A stretch of DNA of 29,092 nt from Isoetes engelmannii (Eukaryota > Streptophyta > Lycopodiopsida > Isoetales > Isoetaceae). Under the pieces are notes generated by a model. It ran no database searches, was not told the origin of the DNA, and was given only the letters and a program-made list of their open reading frames with translations. The DNA lies in contig JAANSK020024466.1 of the NCBI GenBank assembly GCA_011763485.2, forward strand, positions 1 through 29,092, written 5' to 3'. The translations under genes and the position numbers were made by a program. Shown one piece after another: positions 1 through 9,900 of this stretch. Each line of letters opens with the position of its first letter. Positions within the stretch are counted from its first letter, which is position 1.

Positions 1-715
1 ATCTAGTGATGAGATTACAGAGCCATGCTTTGTAGCACAGATTCAAAAAACCATGTTGTGAATTCATGAGAAGAGTGTGAATCATGGAATCGAATCATCT
101 TTCTTAGACTTACCTGCATGACATACTGCCCTGCACAAGGTTCTATAAGATTAGAATCTAACCGTCAGAAGAAATGATGCTTCATTTAGATCCAAATTGT
201 CACATTTGGCTTGATCTTGAGGAGAGAGTTTCTTGTCATTCCAAAGACTTTCGCTTACAGATATATATGCAACATTGATCAAGAAAGACAAAGACAATGC
301 AAAACCACTCTCGATTCTGCAGTACCAGCATCCATCTTGCAAGACAAATCAGAATGTAATATTGATGTCTACTTTCAAAGTTGTATTAGGTGGAGTTAAA
401 GACTGTATCAAATTCTCAAATCTGGGAGAAATAATGACTATGGTTGCACTTCAAAGCTGAGAAAGTGAAACACAACAGTTATTACTCTGAACTCTTGAAT
501 TCTGATAACAAATTCTCTTTAACAATGTCACACAATTAGCTTAACTCTATGATAAATCTAAAAATCAGAATTTGAAGATTTCCATACAATCTTTCTATGA
601 TAAATCTGAAAATCAGACTTTGAACTCTAATTAGAACATCACATCCAATATTTCCACTTATTTTAAGCAACTAATATTAAGTCAACAATTAAGTACGAAA
701 AAAGCAGGAGATACC
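1..715. other. No recognisable gene; AT-rich flank
   Basis: This stretch has only short open frames, none with protein-like composition or a known motif. It lies beyond the 3' end of the MULE transposase remnant, where the second terminal inverted repeat of that element would be expected. I could not find a sequence matching the candidate repeat at 2672-2760, so the element is probably truncated or its end lies outside the window. Confidence 0.4.
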
Positions 716-2380
716 TTATTCTGCAATTGAGTTCCTGCAGCTTTTGCGGTTATGTCGTGCATACTCGCCGCATCTCGAGCATCTTAATGGAGGTATTTCT
801 TTGAAGCGGTCTTCTGAACGAATTCGCTTCTTCTTTGGCCTTCCTGGTGATTTACGTGTTGCCGGAGGTTTCATATCCACTTCCTCCTCCTCTGGCACAT
901 CTTCAAAGGGAATAATGGCACCCTCATAAACTCTTGTGGTTTTCTCTTCAACCATAATATTGCTCCTATTGTATGAGCACAAGGAATTCCCCTATGTTGC
1001 CAAGAACAACAAGAGCATGTTTGTTTTCTAGATCAACAACTCGTCTATGCTCCGGTGTGATCACCTCAAACACAATGTCATTTGATGGCAAAATTCTGTA
1101 CTGCCTTGCACGATTCACTGCTTCGCTTATGTGCTTCTCTTCCTCAGGCACTAACCTTAGAGGAGCATTATGTCCTGCATTGTCCCATTCTCGTTTAGCT
1201 TCATTTCCCCTTATATGAAACCTGTCCATCAATGCATGCCTGATATCTACAAGCATTCTAATGATGGGTTTTTCTCGTGCATCAAGTAAAAGGGAATTCA
1301 AGGATTCTGCTATACTGGATGTGAGATGGCCAAAACATTGACCAGGAAAGTATGCGGTAGCCCATGCACTAAATAATGCAGCTTGCGTTAACCAATCTCT
1401 CGCATCATTATTAACTCTTCTCATATTAGAAACCTGCTCATCAAATTCTGCAGCAGTGTTGGCTCTAGCTACCTCCCAGAAAAATGTAAAAATTCTGTAT
1501 TGTTGCATTTCTTTTTCAAGTTTGCTTCAAGATGCCTCATGCAATAGGCATTTGCATTGTTAGGAAAAATAGCAAATAGTGTCTCCTGCAATCCTTTATC
1601 TCTATCTAACGCAAATGTAAGACTAGAATGTACCTCTGGACAGTCTCTTAATTGCATAAAAAACCAAGTCCAGTTCTCGGTATTCTCGTTATCGATGACT
1701 CCAAATGCAACAGGATAAGGAGCTCCTATAGCATCAATTCCTGTAGCACAAATTAAGTGACTAAGGTATTTACCTGTCAAGAAAGTAGCTTTCAATCCCA
1801 AAAATGGTCTACGACTCAAAAACCCAGTTAGACATGCACAATAAGCAACAAACAACCTATAAAACCGTACATCAATCCCTTCAATAATAGTCTTACTTCG
1901 TGGATTAGTTTCCAATAATTTTTGACAAAATGTAGGAATCTTTTTGTATGCTCTCTTGTGATCTCCATTAATCAGGTTCATGGCTATCTCTTTTGCCCTA
2001 TATGACACGTTATATGTAATAGTTACACTAGCTTCTCTTTGAAAATCATCTATTAGCTCTGCTGGTTTGTAATGAGGATGCTCCCTTAATTTCTCATGAT
2101 ATTTCCTGGCCAACATGCTTGCAGAAGCTTCCTTATTACCCAATTGTTGGACACCACCACAAGGATGTTGTCCTACAGCTCGAATCTCACATCTCGGTCC
2201 ATAACCAATTAGAGAAGAATATAAATGACAGGCACAATCTTCTTGTGTGCATTTCACGCTATATCTAGATTTATCATACTTAATGACTTTGATTTCACTG
2301 AAACATGCAATAGCTTCTGCCCGAACTGCATTTTTTTGATCCACCATTGAATCAAGTTGCTTTCCTTTAAGAAATTCCAT
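716..2380 (-). pseudogene. MULE (MuDR-type) transposase, frameshifted
   Basis: This is a Mutator-like transposase remnant read from 2380 down to 716 in three frames. The first part (2380-1469, 303 codons) has the MuDR-type DNA-binding region, with paired Cys and the HPC motif at residues 44-83, followed by the DDE-like core. The core includes a GVIDNENTENWTWF block, FALDRDKGL with Asp259, and a C..H pair at 280/283. A frameshift near 1470-1508 leads to the second part (1508-966), with the expected Glu region and the ESLNSLLLDARE block. The SWIM zinc finger (CSC...CAH) can be read near 1010-970, but only in a third frame. The C-terminal tail (to 716), with PGRPKKKR and a zinc-knuckle-like CSRC, is in yet another frame. 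The first catalytic Asp position reads GLKATF, with Lys197 (codon 1790-1792) where the family usually has Asp. Inactive; family assignment is strong. Confidence 0.9.
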
Positions 2381-2671
2381 GATTTACAAGGGCAATTCCT
2401 GCAGCATGAGAAGCAATATGCACTTTTCTAAAGTAAAGGAAGAAGAAATGTATACCTTTCAATGCATAATAGGTTCAATGCCGAAGGTGAAATTGCTGAA
2501 TATCTGATCGAAATGGTTAGGAACATCCATGAATCACATTATTTCTTGTTGAAAGGAGGACGATTCGCATTATTTGATGCCGAAATAAGGAGAACTATAT
2601 CTAATTCATCCAATCTGTTGCTGAAAAGCTCCTTCCCGCGAAAAAAATAACCGTTCTTGGATTACTTGTGT

Positions 2672-2760
2672 ATACGGGCAAAAATTAGGGGCAAAATTCT
2701 AATTTTTGGAAATATTGGGGCATTTTCGCAAATGCCCAAAACTATAGGGGCATTGCCTTT
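2672..2760 (-). mobile_element. Candidate MULE terminal inverted repeat
   Basis: Read on the minus strand, this segment has the pattern GGCAATGCCCC...GGGCATTTGCGAAAATGCCCC followed by a TTAGAATTTTGCCCC-like block. This GGGGCA/TGCCCC-rich style is typical of Mutator-like terminal repeats. It lies about 290 bp upstream of the transposase start, where the 5' terminal repeat should be. No partner repeat was found at the other end and no 9-bp target duplication could be shown. The 2381-2671 stretch between holds a short open frame on each strand that I do not recognise. Confidence 0.5.
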
Positions 2761-3204
2761 CGAGAGATAGACGAGACACATATAAATCTTTGACCCAGCT
2801 AGGACTGGAGTATAACTCCATCTATGCATGCATTAATGATTGTATTGCCTACTGCAATGACTATGCAAACTTGAAGACTTACCCAAAATGTAATGAGTCT
2901 AGATATAATGTTAAGATGAAAACTAAGGGAGTTCCAGAGAAGGTCTTGCATCATATGCCAGTGATACCAAGGTTGCATGTTCCAGCATGCACCACTCCCA
3001 TTCTACCCTTCTCCATTTATCTCTTCGCCGTTTTCGTACTCGCCAATTTGTGACACTAAAGGTGCTACTATATTTAATGCTCATACCACCACTTATAATG
3101 TCACTAGTGGGCAGTGACATTATTGCTGATGATATATGTGTAACAACGACTGACACTATATGTGATGCTAATAACACCTTAATAAGCACCTTAAAATCTT
3201 TTCT

Positions 3205-3850
3205 AAGTGAAATGAATTGGCCATTTCTTATGTAGTTTAGTTGTTGAAGTGTAGCCTAAAATGGCCATTTTTGTTAATTTTTTCCAGCATAAGCCTAACC
3301 CAAATGGCGATTCCTTCTTCAAAATTTTAGCGGTTCATGTGACCAAATTTAGACAAATAGAAAATTTAGATTGCGATGTACCATCGATTTAATTCTCACA
3401 CCTCAAAAATATATGCTCATATAGATTTAACAAGTCAAGTTATAGGTCGATAGACTCAAATAATGCAAATGCAATCTATACTTGTTTGCCAAACATAGTT
3501 ATATACTTATGATAGATATCACTACGATTACTACATTCGGACAGTAGCCTCTAATAAAGATCCCCAAGGGTATAGCAAAGTTATTATTCTTAACAAGAAT
3601 AACCTATGCTTTAAATGGCCATTTTGCTAGCCAATATCCTTCATTCACCGAACTCAAATGGCCAAAATATTGGTACGTCCCAAATCACAAAATAATGAAT
3701 TGGCCATTCCAATCCTTTATCTGCCAATAAAGTGCTACGAAATGGCGAATCTGCACCTACTAGATAGCTAACTCATCCTACTCAGGCCAGCCTGAGGATT
3801 TTTCCAAAATAGGTAACTCGGGGCCAAATGGCCCGCCGGGGCCACTAAAA
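3205..3850. repeat. Cluster of dispersed TGGCCA palindrome motifs
   Basis: AATGGCCATTT, TTGGCCATT, AATGGCCAAAA and close variants (AATGGCGA) occur at least eight times here, in both orientations. A longer shared phrase, AATGAATTGGCCATT, appears near 3210 and again near 3695. The motifs separate the isolated 88-bp-type unit at about 3086 from the main tandem array. They may be internal repeats of the CACTA derivative or a small inserted element. No coding is evident. Confidence 0.5.
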
Positions 3851-3860
3851 TTTTCGCTGA

Positions 3861-4212
3861 CACCTATAACGTCACTAGCGGGCACTGACACTAATACTGA
3901 AGATATATGTATAACAACTATTGACACTATATGTGATGCTAATAACAACACCTATAACGTCACTAGTAGGCACTGACACTGATACTGATGATATATGTGT
4001 AACAACTACTGACACTATATATGATGGTAATAACAACACCTATAACATCACTAGTAGGCACTGACACTGATACTGATGCTATATGTGTAACGACTGGTGA
4101 CGCTATAATTGGTGCTAATAGCAACATCTATAGTGTCGTAGCAAAGATACTGACACTATTGGTGAGACAAAAAGTGAAGCTATGGGTGACACAAAATGTG
4201 GCACCTATAGCA
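3861..4212. repeat. 88-bp tandem repeat array (about 4 units)
   Basis: The anchor CACCTATAAC(G/A)TCACTAG starts at 3861, 3949 and 4037, and a diverged copy (CATCTATAGTGTC) starts at 4125, giving a constant 88-bp period. Each unit contains GCACTGACACT, GATATATGTGTAAC and GACACTATA. The fourth unit is clearly more diverged. This is the probable subterminal array of the CACTA element ending at 4310. Confidence 0.85.
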
Positions 4213-4386
4213 TCACTTCTGTAAAAAATGTTACCAATAAAATCATATGTACACTTTTTTAATGTTCTGGTGACGTTTGATGACACTAATTGACCTCTTC
4301 TCTTGTAGTGATTATCTCCCATGGGTTTGGAGCAGTAGGGTTGGATTGAACATGAAGCGACCATGGCAGCATCATTGCCTGGATCA

Positions 4387-5000
4387 CTATCGAAAGTGTC
4401 CCTCCTTGTGTTCAACTGAAATAATTTTGCCCGTGGTGAGATCTAATGTGGCCGTGTACCTGTCATCCGAAATGACCAGTTCATCCTGTCGCCAGTTATA
4501 TTGTCCTTGTTGTCTGAAAAAGGGTCTTCCTACTAACATCTCATAATCTCGGAGATCCTGCTCAGGTTGCAGAACCCCGAAATCCAATGTGAATTGAAGA
4601 TACTAAAGCACGACACTGGCTGATGGCTTGCCGACGCAAGGTGGGATCAATGACCCATCGAAGTCACCGTTTTGACTCCTTACATTCTTCTTCGAACCAC
4701 CGGTTGCGGGAAAAAATGAAGGCTTCTGGGAGGGACTTCTCGAACACCCTTTCCCAAGCACCTATCGACATCCGTCATGACAATCTAATTCAACTGGGTT
4801 GTCTGTTGCTGCAGTGTGGGGCCTGCAATATGCTTTCCAGGTCATGCTCAAGCATCTGGGCTGGGACATCTGGTGTGTTGAGGCAATGAATTCACGGGCA
4901 GCCTGCCACTCCATATGCAAGAAAAGGGATAGGTGGTCCGAGTCTACTTCCTCGTCCCAACTGCTTGTGTCCCAATGCCAAAATGAATGAGATGCAAATC
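4387..5000 (-). pseudogene. Decayed coding-like patch, unidentified
   Basis: The minus strand shows protein-like open stretches in more than one frame. One (4587-4387) begins MDFGVLQPEQDLRDYEMLVG and contains GRPFF, which loosely resembles the region following the active site in Ty3-type aspartic proteases. Before it, across a stop codon near 4605, the same frame continues with a PPCVGKPSASVVL-like run. A second frame between about 4770 and 4680 reads WERVFEKSLPEAFIFSRNRW before a stop. Local GC is higher than in the neighbouring DNA. It is most likely an old retroelement or captured gene fragment. I cannot name the family, and the protease resemblance is only suggestive. Confidence 0.3.
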
Positions 5001-5859
5001 CCGTTCCTCTACCAGTATGTAATCTACGACACTGAACCCGCCCCCTTGGTTCTCTTGTCTGCATGTGCACTGCTTGGAGGATGGCCATTGGGCCAAGGCG
5101 CCGCAGGATGCAAAGCTAAAGCTGTGAAGATAGAAGATGGGAGAAGATGCTATTTGTTTTGGTCAGAGACTTCCCCGTTTTGTGAAGATCGAAGATGCTA
5201 TCCGCTCTGATAGAGGCTTTTCATTCGAACGAGACATAGAATTGCAGCTCGGCGGCATGCTCTGGCCCTAATATATATAATTACTCTAGATGGGGCCGCC
5301 GGGGAGTATATATATCCGCTAGTTTATATCACCAGCCGCCAAATCTCGACCGTCCATCTCACTCGAAGCTGGTCGATCTGAGTCGTCAAATCTGTCAGTC
5401 CGAGCCGTCGGATCTGATGGCTTCTGAAAGCTTCCTGGTGGGCCATCTTGCTCACGAGATTTGAGCCATCGAATCTAGTAGCTCATCTCGTCCGTCCATT
5501 CGTTTACACATCATTGGGAATCCAAACCCTAACGTTTAACCTAACCCTAATGCTTCGACCGGTGACAACCTGTTAAGCGGAATGGTCGTGCCTACTTCCA
5601 TTCCACGTTGTAGGTGGTAGACACGTGGCCGAACCAAAATAGATGCAAGGAAAAAAAGACAACCAAACTTCTATATTGGATGTAAGAAAAGATGTAGAGA
5701 ACATAGCAAAGGCAACATAAGGTAAATCCCTAAATTGTAAATGAAACAAAATACCTTAAATGGAGCAACCCAATTTATTCGTTGGAGTTTGGACATCGAC
5801 CAATGTTACTAGTTTAATGCTTTTCGTTATCATTTTACATTTCTAAAAGGACAATTCTT
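5001..5859. other. No gene; GC-richer intergenic stretch
   Basis: This stretch holds short near-repeats of GAAGAT(A/C)GAAGATG(G/C) near 5125-5200, TATATATA runs near 5270 and 5305, and a GC-rich patch with several CCGTC(G/C)(G/A)AT-type phrases (5340-5500). No open frame with recognisable protein content and no RNA gene was found. Two CCTAAC/AACCCTAA phrases near 5526-5550 are too short to call telomeric. Confidence 0.4.
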
Positions 5860-6039
5860 CCGATCTTGTCGGTCCTTGTGGTTAGTCCATAAGCCCGTCA
5901 GCTTGAGGTCACTAGTTCGAGCCTCACTAGGAACAATGAATTGTCCTAGAAGACCATTGCCTCTAGTATGGGGATTTGCCTTGAGAAGGGCCGTCATATG
6001 TCCCAATAGGGATGCTGCCTAGTGGCATGACAAAAAAAA
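5860..6039 (+). mobile_element. tRNA-derived SINE
   Basis: A pol III-like box A (TGGTTAGTCC, about 5878) is followed about 36 bp later by a box B match, AGTTCGAGCCT (5914-5924). The body is non-coding and ends in a run of eight A at 6032-6039. Total length of about 180 bp is typical of plant SINEs. A target duplication could not be defined with confidence. Simple polarity indicates the plus strand. Confidence 0.65.
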
Positions 6040-6594
6040 TGCTTCTTCTTGTTCTACCAAACTTGCCTAAAATATTCTATCTTACTTGCACCTCCTAGGT
6101 TGTTACCTCCAAACTAGATTCATTAGTGGTTTTCTACCTATGATGATACTTGTACCTCCTAGGTTCTTTTAGCTTCAGCTAGATTCATGGTAGGTTTTGA
6201 TGGAACGCAAAAACAGGATAAGAAACATTCGGCCTTCCCCGTGGCCAAAAGTTCAATCCCAAAATCTACATTTAGTCAACAATCTACATTAACATTCTAC
6301 CCTACAGCCCAAGATCAATAGCAGTTTCTGCACCAAAACCCTCCTAAACTTGGCCGATAAGGATCATAAGGTTTCGCCCTCCATCGCCAAAGCTGAAGCG
6401 GGAGAAAAAATGAAGGAAAAAAATTGTTCAAGGGAAAAGGAAAAGTTCAATTATGTGACATGGCATGCCAGGAAGGACTGTCACATAACTAAACTTTTCC
6501 TCATACGAAAAAGCACCGGGGTCCTATTCCAAGTCTTTGGAATACACAATGACCAACATTGACCACTTACTTATGATGCCAAACACCATCAAAT

Positions 6595-6774
6595 CATGTA
6601 TTATCATGCCTGCTATTTAGGACTGAGAACATGGATGTTAGAAAACTCTATTATATCTTTGTAATTATTAGTTTGTATACAACTCATGTATTATCATGTC
6701 GGCTATTTAAGACTGAGAACATGATGTTAGAGAACTCTATTATAGAACTTTGTAATTACTAGTTTGTATACAAC
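6595..6774. repeat. 90-bp tandem duplication downstream of mnmG
   Basis: Two head-to-tail copies start at CATGTATTATCATG (6595 and 6685), with a few substitutions and small indels between them. They lie 160-340 bp beyond the stop codon of the minus-strand mnmG gene and could fall in its 3' UTR or just past it. No coding is visible. The 6040-6594 stretch before it has only a short open frame (6350-6562) without recognisable content. Confidence 0.85.
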
Positions 6775-6934
6775 CTATATTTCCTGATTCCAAAGAATTG
6801 ACGAGCCAATGTACTCTATACTCTATTTGGCCAAAGGCAAAGTTGGAATCATGGGTGCCAATCTCATCTAGGTTTTAAGGCTCTCAATCCATGTGCCTTT
6901 ATGAACGTGTACATGGGAAACACTGTGTATGAAC

Positions 6935-9900
6935 CTAATGCGTGCCCATGTGTTCAACAAGATCGATTTCCTTCGCAGCAAATTCCACTGCAGTCTCAGC
7001 AAGAACATGCCTATGGTTCAAGCTCATTGTATCTTCGTGCTTCCGTCTAGAAACTTCAAGATAAATCAGTAAATTAGTCACATCTGATGGATTAACTCCA
7101 CCTATTCTGGACGCCTGCCCTAAATTTTGAGGGCGGACCTGCATGAACAATCCACAAAACGCTTGTAAAACATGCAGGCAATTCCCATGAACGATTTTAA
7201 GACATTCTATTTGATGAGAAGCTGCAGGTAAATGCATTGTGGTGTGCAGCCAAATGTTTTTTCATTTAATGAACATATGATGATCCAAAAGAATCTAGGG
7301 TGCCAAGTCTTAGCAAACCTTTGACAGTTTTTCTCTAGCTTCCATGGACAGGGTTTTGATTGCAAAATAATCCAACTTCTCAGGTATCTGTTTGTGTTGT
7401 GTCCGTGCCATCTAAAATTGAAACAACAAATCAGATTTGACTTCCTCACAAATACCAATGCCTATGTAAATTTCCATTTTAACCAAATAATCAAACCTTT
7501 TCAAGCTGATTACGCTGCCGCATTATGAAGCCTTCATACTTTATGTCTATTTCAACACACTCTTTTTCCACTGTTGTTAGTGTTGGATTCCCAAGCTCGT
7601 AGCGGTCCAGGATATCATAATGTATATGAGGCCGCTTCAATATTGCATTAAGGTAAAGAAGATCAGAGACTGGTTGTTCACAGATTCTGGAAATTTCTGC
7701 TGCTATAGCATGAGAAGCTGGGACAAACAATGCATGAAAAATTTCATTAGTAAAGGCTCACGTAATATGTGAAATGCATGCAGATGTGCCTCAGACGCAG
7801 CAACGAATGTCCTCTCATGAGTTAACATACGTGAAATTCTAGTAGTAGTAAGACGCTGCTTTTCCTCTGAGATCCGGCACTGTTTTTCTTCATAAAGTCT
7901 CCATCTCCTGTCGTCAATAAGACCAAGCTTCCGACCTAAAGGAGTAAGCCTGCTATCTGCGTTGTCTGCACGGAGAAGGAGGCGGTGTTCGGAACGGCTG
8001 CTCACAAAAACAATTATGCTGCCAGTGAAGTACTTCTTTGTAAAAGAAACAGAGCCTTCAGCGTAAATGGAAAGAAATGTTATACAAAATATCCAAACAC
8101 AGACAGCCATTTCTGGAACGAAAGTAGAACATGTCAAAGGCAAAAAGGAACATATTCAGAAAACAGGAAGAAGTTGCATTCTCCTCGCATAGTTTTGATG
8201 CTGTTTGCAATAAATAGCAGCCAGTGCAACGAACTTGGCATGCTAAGGGAAATGCATAAGAATATATATGATTGCACATTACCTTGTTAACATGCGATAT
8301 GGCTCCCGTAGGTCCTTTGTAACAAGGTCGTCGACAAGAGTCCCAATATAGGAGCTCTCTCTTTCTAGGACAACAAGATCCTTTCCACAAGAAAGTCTTG
8401 CTGCATTTATGCCAGCCAGAAGTCCCTGTCGCAAAACAGAATATGTTATGAAGTAATCAACATACAATTAATGCTTGCAGTTGGAGCTAGCATATATGAA
8501 ATGAAAAATTATATTCACAATCTCATATAGACCATGCAATGTAGGAGATAAAAACGGATAACGAAGAAAACGAGCCCTGGGTACGAGCCAAACACTTTCT
8601 AAATGAGTTGCTCGAATTTGTAATAGTTTCTGGAGAGATGCTGCTTGCTACAGAAGGTGTTATGAAGTATCCAAGATACAAATAATACCTGCAGTTGGAC
8701 CTGGCATATGAGAAATGAAAAATTATATCCACAATCTCATATAGACGGTGAGGTGTAGGAGATAAAAACAGATAACAAAGAAAAAGGGTCCTGGGTACGA
8801 GCCAAATTTTTCAGATGAGCTGCTCGAATTTGTAATAGTTTCCAAAGAAATGCTGCTAGCTTCATCGGGTCATCTGCAACGCTGTATACACATTTCTCAT
8901 ATTATAAGTAGAAATGATTTTCATCTTTAACCTCCTTACAGGGATTTGATGCGAGTGGCCCGCTGAACCTGTTGGAGATGCCACATTTTCTGTCAAATAC
9001 TACTCTCGTGTATATGTTCCCGTGGGATATGTTTCTCTCCAATAGAAATCCATTTGCCCATAGTTTGTCAACTTCTTTATCACAAATATCCTAATATCTC
9101 AACCACTTCATATCATTCAGTATTGTACTCCAAAGAAAGTATCTGTTCCAGCTAATATCATTGTCTGGAATTTCACCTCTAGTTCCATCCACGAGAAACC
9201 AGATTGAATACTATTATAGTTAGAAACTGACCTAACCCTAACCTACTACTATATAGCTAGGCTTGTTCTCTCTTTTTTAATCACTTAAATAGAGCGTCTT
9301 CTCTTCTCCTTCTTGTTTCACTTTCACATGGTATCAGAGCAAGCCTGAGAGAGGAGAGAGAATGGACGTTTTTTTTCAAGAGTGAAACTTTTTGCCAGGA
9401 TTCACAGGAGCTGCTACCACAAAAAATTTCATTGTCATCAGCGGATTATTACTTCTTATAAAATTCTGGAGAAGTCAGATTTGCCTTACAACAAGGTAAA
9501 CTAATGATTGCATGGTGTTGAATTCATCTAATAGGCATTAGACCTACTCAACCTAGGTCGGATTCATGTTGAATCAAGAGTAAGGAGGTAAAATTTGATA
9601 AATCTCAGCAAGATTTTATCAAATTTCTCTTGGATTGAGGCTGGATTTGACAAGAATCATCATAAATTGGTAATGAATTTACAAATTTATGGTGGATTTG
9701 GTTTAATTAGCCTAGATTTCTAGTATTTTACCTTGAGAGAGGTAAATTAGATAGATCTGCAAGATCTTTTACAATTCTAACAAGATCTCTGTCATATTAC
9801 AGCAGAATGTTGGACCCATGGAAATTAGACCCTAATCCACAGATGGATGGGCCAAATTTTCAAGGATGGCAGTCGTTTTTAAAACTCTTTCGTGGCTTGA

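Larger units (their letters stand above)
3050..4310. mobile_element. Right end of a CACTA (En/Spm-like) element, non-coding
   Basis: The segment ends at 4310 with CCTCTTCTCTTGTAGTG. Its reverse complement is CACTACAAGAGAAGAGG, the typical terminus of plant CACTA transposons. Inside are many short GTCACTA/TGACACTA and CACCTATA motifs in 88-bp tandem units (3861-4212), with one isolated copy near 3086-3180, as expected of CACTA subterminal repeat regions. No transposase coding was seen. No matching CACTACAAG start was found to the left, so the element is a truncated or deletion derivative and its 3-bp target duplication cannot be tested. The left limit given is where the motif family first appears. 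Confidence 0.6.

Noticed and set aside
2462-2650. Small plus-strand protein gene upstream of the MULE transposase
   Set aside because: It lies between the transposase start and the likely terminal repeat, has no motif, and the minus strand is also partly open there.
5526-5550. Telomere-like AACCCTAA motifs
   Set aside because: Only two imperfect units; they also occur by chance (CCTAACCCTAACC in the Copia 1 LTR is similar).
7719-7830. Continuous reading through intron 10 of mnmG ([20 protein letters not shown]...)
   Set aside because: The frame runs into a stop and does not join the next exon. Splicing GTATGT (7830) to CAG (7718) restores the family sequence [14 protein letters not shown] with correct phase.
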